Positions 59,939 to 64,000 of a DNA stretch of 64,000 nt are shown in pieces (position 1 is the first letter of the stretch; every line of letters begins with the position of its first letter). Origin of the DNA: a virus; IMG/VR virus record IMGVR_UViG_3300046559_001153, positions 160,271 to 224,270 of that record. One strand, 5' to 3'. A program made the position numbers and the translations under genes. The notes under the pieces were generated by a model. It saw only the letters and a list, made by a program, of their open reading frames with translations. It made no database searches and was not told the origin of the DNA.

Positions 59939-62900
59939 TGTCGATGTTTCAATCGCCCAACATGATGCCGACTATCGGCGGGTACGCACCACTTGCGACC
60001 GGTGCGGCCTATCAGCCTTTTAACATGTTTGGCAACGCGTTCGGGAACGGCATGTTCGGAATGGGCATGCAGATGGCGGCTCAACCGTATCTGCAGCAGG
60101 CGATGAGCCAGCAGGGGATGTTCCCGCTGGGTTTTGGCCACTCGCAGAACATGTACGACGTGTCGCAGCGGTTGCAGTTTCAGCGGATGTATGAGCATTC
60201 GATGGACATGTCTCGGCACGCCGAAGCCCAGACAATGATGCACTCAATGCGTGGAATGGCCCACCTGGCCGGAACGCCTTGGAATGTGTCCACAATGGGT
60301 TCGGCCCAGGCCCTGTCAGCCTTCTTGGCTAAAGGGGCCCCTATGATGGCCCAGCTGATGCCGGACGTGCTGGAAGGCCTTGGTGGCCGAATCGGCAGTG
60401 CGTCGCTATTGAACCACAACCTGATGATGGGTGGACGGTACCGGCTGGATCCGGTCACTGGCCAGATGGGAATGTCTGCCGCATCAGCCGCGGCCGTCCG
60501 TGACAGCGTCATGTCGATGTATAACACGGGCGATGCCACAAGAATGTACGGAGTCACAGCCGGCCGAGCTGGTCAGGCGTTCGACGAGCTGACACGGCGA
60601 GGATTGATGCCGTCATTTGACCGGTCGTCAGTGTTGCGTGAAATGGGCCACGACATCAGTGGTATGTCCGGATCTGAGATCGACAAGTTAGCACTGACGC
60701 CAAAAGTCTCCGAAAAACTGCGGGCTTTCGACGCGGGGAAAGTCAAAGATACAATTCAGAAGTATTCGCAGACCATCACGGCCATGCGGGAAATCTTTGG
60801 AGATAATGGGCAGCCGAATGCCCCGATGGCCCAACTGCTGCACAGTCTCGAGTCACTGACGATGGGTGGAATGGCTCAGTTCGACCCAGGCAAGTTGACA
60901 CAGATTGTTCGCAGCACGCACAACCTGGCCAAGGTCGCAGGGATCCCGCTGGAAGCAGCCCAACAGATGACTATGCAAGGCGCCGTGTTCGCTCATCAGA
61001 TGGGTCTCAACCCGGTATTTGGCCCACAGATCGCTCAGGGCGGCATGGCCTTCTACGCTGGCCTGCAGGGGCTGGTCCCCACGTTCGGTCAGCTGGATCG
61101 CAATGCCCAGGCCCAGCTCGACATGACGAAACGGGCCGGAGCGACTGGCTCAGTGATGGCTAATCAGTTGGCAGTGATGATGCGTCTGCGTGCATCAAGC
61201 GGGGGCGGTCAATTCGCCGCCGGGTCGCAAGCTGAACAGTTCGCTCAGTCCATCATTCGTGGCGATGCGATGGATGCCATGCATCAAAAGCCGGGCGAGT
61301 TTATGGAGATGATGCAGGGCGTGGGCTTCACACCCGGCCAAATTCGTGCGGCACTGGGTCAAACTACGGCAAATCAGGAAACCCTGCACCAGTTCAACAT
61401 CGGCGGGATTACCCGGCAGCTGCAGCCAATCGACGCGAAGGAGACCACACGACAGCATCTGCGGAATAACATCTTCAATCAGCTGCGAGAAAAAAATCCC
61501 GGGATGACGCACGAGCAGATCGACGCCCTGGCCACTACGGCGGCCGAAAAAGGAACAGAGGCTCTGTTCAGCATGTCTCGAGAAGACATGTCTAAACCTG
61601 TCGAGAGAAGTCGCGTATTGGGTTCAGCGATCAGCACGGCTGTTGGCGGTCGTCTTGGTAACGCCCATGGAACCATTGGAGATATCGCGTACGGATCCCT
61701 CGATCAGGCCGCGTCAGATAACGCGTACGGTGCGAAGGTTGGATATTTTGTAAATGCTCTTCAAAATAACCATCCGGATAACATCGCCGCGGCCAGTAAA
61801 CAGATGAAGCTCGACACAGCTCGCCAATTGCTTCAGACGCCTCTATCGAAGTTCGCGGCCCCGGATTCGATCCTCGGTAATCTGATGGGTGGATTACAGG
61901 GAATGAAGAAGGGTATGAGAATGCAGGACTACATCCTCAAGATAACGGGGGGTATCGATCTGGGAGCGGCCGGTCAGGCTTTGGGCCCTCAGCTGCAACG
62001 CTTGAAAAATCTACAGGATCGATTCGACTCGGCCTATGCCGATTACGAGAAGGACCAGTCGCCAGCCAACCACGCTAAGCTAATCGCGATCAGGGACGAG
62101 CTGGTCAGTGCTGACAAGAATAATCCGGGAGTGCTGAAAGCCCTGGAAGATATCAAAGGCGTCGGCGACCTGTACAACACGATGGGCCCCAAGGTGGGGA
62201 AAGAAGCCCGTGACGCTGTCAAAGACTTTCACGATGCTCGCAAAATTTTCCGCGATCAGAATCTGTCTCCGGCTGACAGAGATAAATTCTGGGGGTCGGC
62301 CAGCGGTCGGGCGATGCGTGAGTATGCCGGAAACATGATGGGTAGTACGAGCAACCTGCTCGCCGCGGCGATCTCTGGTGACGATTTCATCCTTAAAAAG
62401 GGCGGCCGTCGCGGACTCCGAGCCGCGGAGCGACTGGCCGAAGGAAGAGAAAAACTGCAGATGCTGGCCGACCGGTACACAGGTGGTGACGTGGCCAAAC
62501 TGGCTGCCGGCGATTTGCACGGGGTGGACCCAAGCAAGGTGGGCGATGTCCGCCGAGCGGCTCAACAAGCTCACGATGACATTAAGAGCGGAATGGACGT
62601 GCTGACACGAATCGAAGCCGGGCCGGCAGACCTGGCCAGGAACGGGAACGATGCTGACCTGAAAAAGGACTTGGACAAGTTGCGTGGCCGTCAAGACCCG
62701 AAGGAATTGATGCGTCAGTTGTTGTTGAAAAAGGGGATTTCTAAAGAAGACGCAGAGGACATGATCAGTACCGGCAAAATGGATGCCGGGATCAAGGCAT
62801 TGGCCGGCGGTGAAAAGACAATGCGAGATATGCGGCTGCTTGTCGCTGGACGAAATGCGGCGGGTGAGAAAGCCATCATGGGTGAAGACGGTGAAGTCTT

Positions 62901-63141
62901 GGGCGGAGGCGGTGCAGCAGCCCAGGCGAAGATCATGGAACAGCGGATTATCAAAATGGCGGAGGAAGAGGCTAAGAAAAAGAAGGCCGACGACGATAAG
63001 GTAGCGGATGCGAGTGCGTCGACCATGAAGGTTACAGGCGAGCTCGTTCTCAAGATCGCCGACGGTAAGGGTGAGTTGCGCAACGTGTCCGGTAAAACTC
63101 TTAAATTCGCCGGCCCCGGTGACGCGGCCGCGGTTGGTTAG
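59938..63141 (+). CDS. tape measure protein candidate
   Basis: The 1067-residue protein follows the chaperone pair. It is Met/Gln/Gly/Ala-rich at the N-terminus (GNAFGNGMFGMGMQMAAQPY) and mainly helical throughout, with long charged amphipathic helices in the C-terminal third (RRGLRAAERLAEGREKLQML, MEQRIIKMAEEEAKKKKADD). It ends with a short beta domain (MKVTGELVLKIADGKGELRN). Length, helicity and position match a tape measure that sets tail length; no clear transmembrane segment or lysozyme motif is seen. Confidence 0.7.
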   Translation: MSMFQSPNMMPTIGGYAPLATGAAYQPFNMFGNAFGNGMFGMGMQMAAQPYLQQAMSQQGMFPLGFGHSQNMYDVSQRLQFQRMYEHSMDMSRHAEAQTMMHSMRGMAHLAGTPWNVSTMGSAQALSAFLAKGAPMMAQLMPDVLEGLGGRIGSASLLNHNLMMGGRYRLDPVTGQMGMSAASAAAVRDSVMSMYNTGDATRMYGVTAGRAGQAFDELTRRGLMPSFDRSSVLREMGHDISGMSGSEIDKLALTPKVSEKLRAFDAGKVKDTIQKYSQTITAMREIFGDNGQPNAPMAQLLHSLESLTMGGMAQFDPGKLTQIVRSTHNLAKVAGIPLEAAQQMTMQGAVFAHQMGLNPVFGPQIAQGGMAFYAGLQGLVPTFGQLDRNAQAQLDMTKRAGATGSVMANQLAVMMRLRASSGGGQFAAGSQAEQFAQSIIRGDAMDAMHQKPGEFMEMMQGVGFTPGQIRAALGQTTANQETLHQFNIGGITRQLQPIDAKETTRQHLRNNIFNQLREKNPGMTHEQIDALATTAAEKGTEALFSMSREDMSKPVERSRVLGSAISTAVGGRLGNAHGTIGDIAYGSLDQAASDNAYGAKVGYFVNALQNNHPDNIAAASKQMKLDTARQLLQTPLSKFAAPDSILGNLMGGLQGMKKGMRMQDYILKITGGIDLGAAGQALGPQLQRLKNLQDRFDSAYADYEKDQSPANHAKLIAIRDELVSADKNNPGVLKALEDIKGVGDLYNTMGPKVGKEARDAVKDFHDARKIFRDQNLSPADRDKFWGSASGRAMREYAGNMMGSTSNLLAAAISGDDFILKKGGRRGLRAAERLAEGREKLQMLADRYTGGDVAKLAAGDLHGVDPSKVGDVRRAAQQAHDDIKSGMDVLTRIEAGPADLARNGNDADLKKDLDKLRGRQDPKELMRQLLLKKGISKEDAEDMISTGKMDAGIKALAGGEKTMRDMRLLVAGRNAAGEKAIMGEDGEVLGGGGAAAQAKIMEQRIIKMAEEEAKKKKADDDKVADASASTMKVTGELVLKIADGKGELRNVSGKTLKFAGPGDAAAVG

Positions 63142-63148
63142 GTGACAT

Positions 63149-63742
63149 ATGCTGATTCTAGACGGCTTCCCTGGACGTATCACGGTGATGCGTACCAATC
63201 CGGCCGCCGGTCTCATTCGATTCATCAAGCTCAATCCCATCCTGAGCTTCGATACGCACCGAGTGTTAATCTCTCGAGTGGGCGTGTCAAAGTCTTGCAA
63301 CTACCAGCTGCAGCACAGTCTGGGAAACGTCGTGTATGTCTACGTATTTGGTGACCGAGTAGGCTCAATCGTTATCAGCGGTCTGGCGATTGGTGGTCCC
63401 GTGTCGTACGGTGTTTTCTGCGACTTCGAAAGCGGGACAGGCCTCGACTATGCGATGGCCTATTTCGATCAGAATCGCCTATCCAATCAGCAGAACGCGA
63501 ACAATGAAATCGAGGTTACGGTCGGCACTACAGTGATCCGCGGATTCCTGACTGACATGCAATTGAACATGCTCAATCCTGAATTTCAGATGGCCGAGTT
63601 TACCATGATGATCCGGACTGTCCCTGAGGTGTTGGGTAACAACCCAGGGTTATTTGGCCCCGGTGGTTTGCAGGGATTCGGACAAGGCGGCGCTCCGGCG
63701 AGTTTCCAAAAAGGTGTGGCGATTGCCGGAGCAGGATTCTAG
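63149..63742 (+). CDS. putative baseplate protein
   Basis: The 197-residue protein follows the tape measure gene, with TAGGTGA upstream. It is beta-rich (GRITVMRTNPAAGLIRFIKL, NVVYVYVFGDRVGSIVISGL, EIEVTVGTTVIRGFLTDMQL) and ends in a Gly/Pro-rich tail. Small baseplate hub or adaptor proteins are normally encoded here. No family motif is visible. Confidence 0.6.
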   Translation: MLILDGFPGRITVMRTNPAAGLIRFIKLNPILSFDTHRVLISRVGVSKSCNYQLQHSLGNVVYVYVFGDRVGSIVISGLAIGGPVSYGVFCDFESGTGLDYAMAYFDQNRLSNQQNANNEIEVTVGTTVIRGFLTDMQLNMLNPEFQMAEFTMMIRTVPEVLGNNPGLFGPGGLQGFGQGGAPASFQKGVAIAGAGF

Positions 63743-63744
63743 TC

Positions 63745-64000
63745 ATGATCAATCACATTCGAACACTGTTCGTCAATCTGCCTGGCGACTCCGGGATTTT
63801 CAGCGATGTCCCGGGGGACGAAATAGTAGATCCGACATTCCGCCCATTAGTCTTGCCCACGCCGTTGGCGTCGGTCAGAGCAGCCCTGTGCGGATCGACC
63901 CCAGACAGGACCATGCTCAATTACAGATCCCGCCAACTGCTCGGGATGATTCACGATTCGCGTTATGCGAACTACGCTCTGCAATTCGACCCGCGGGTCA
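63745..64000 (+). CDS. 3'-truncated protein, probably baseplate
   Basis: An ATG two bases after the previous stop opens a frame that continues past the window end. The first 85 residues include MINHIRTLFVNLPGDSG, DPTFRPLVLPTPLASVRAAL and RSRQLLGMIHDSRYANYALQ. The LFVNLPGD start is typical of small baseplate or structural proteins in this position, but the family cannot be named from the part seen. Confidence 0.6.
   Translation, partial: MINHIRTLFVNLPGDSGIFSDVPGDEIVDPTFRPLVLPTPLASVRAALCGSTPDRTMLNYRSRQLLGMIHDSRYANYALQFDPRV

Noticed and set aside
62080-63300. Antisense open frame (406 codons) opposite the tape measure gene
   Set aside because: It has the composition of a shadow frame, no start signal, and would be the only minus-strand gene in the window.
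1-64000. tRNA genes and CRISPR arrays
   Set aside because: No cloverleaf with a GTTCGANTC-type T arm and no regularly spaced direct repeats were noticed on reading through; a tRNAscan run would be more reliable.

Overview
This window looks like a piece of the genome of a large contractile-tailed (myovirus-type) double-stranded DNA phage. Every gene I can support lies on the + strand, most are tightly packed (many ATGA, TGATG or TAATG junctions), and the order is viral: prohead protease, scaffold-like protein, decoration protein and major capsid protein, then fibres and glycosyltransferases, then tail terminator, sheath, tube, spike, chaperone pair, tape measure and baseplate. No terminase or portal was recognised, so they probably lie outside or are too diverged. 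The host cannot be read from the sequence. A Cys-rich domain (38496-39113) and secreted His-rich peptides vaguely recall Planctomycetes, but this is a weak impression.

Layout. (1) 1-5.4 kb: small virion or membrane-type proteins, a 2H phosphoesterase and several glycine-zipper proteins. (2) 5.4-9.8 kb: a single chain carrying the RNA polymerase (RNAP) beta subunit fused to the N-terminal half of beta', ending shortly after the catalytic DFDGD motif. (3) 9.8-15.1 kb: an accessory island of small genes: HNH endonuclease, dCMP deaminase, nucleotide pyrophosphohydrolase, metallophosphoesterase, winged-helix protein, and a protein resembling the RNAP alpha C-terminal domain. It is rich in terminators. 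(4) 15.1-16.4 kb: small virion-type genes. (5) 16.46-20.6 kb: the missing C-terminal half of beta' (bridge helix, trigger loop, C-terminal clamp), continued in the same polypeptide by a proline-rich and glycine-zipper linker, a LigD-type 3'-phosphoesterase and an ATP-dependent DNA ligase. (6) 20.6-33.2 kb: virion and head genes, including a protease interrupted at its putative active site by a LAGLIDADG intein. (7) 33.3-34.5 kb: a second small island. (8) 34.6-51.5 kb: virion surface, collagen-like, glycosyltransferase and fibre genes. (9) 51.5-64 kb: the tail module.

How it fits together. The phage encodes a multisubunit-type RNAP split over two ORFs. The second half is joined to DNA end-repair domains and to hydrophobic linkers like those of neighbouring putative virion proteins. 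I infer that this polymerase may be packaged and co-injected, but that is not shown. An 18-bp palindrome of the form TAACTTTTTGAAAAGTTA recurs six times, usually within 25 bases of a start codon. It is the best candidate for a phage-specific expression signal. Two accessory islands end in a strong terminator followed by the same AGCTATCAGCC element and a promoter-like sequence.
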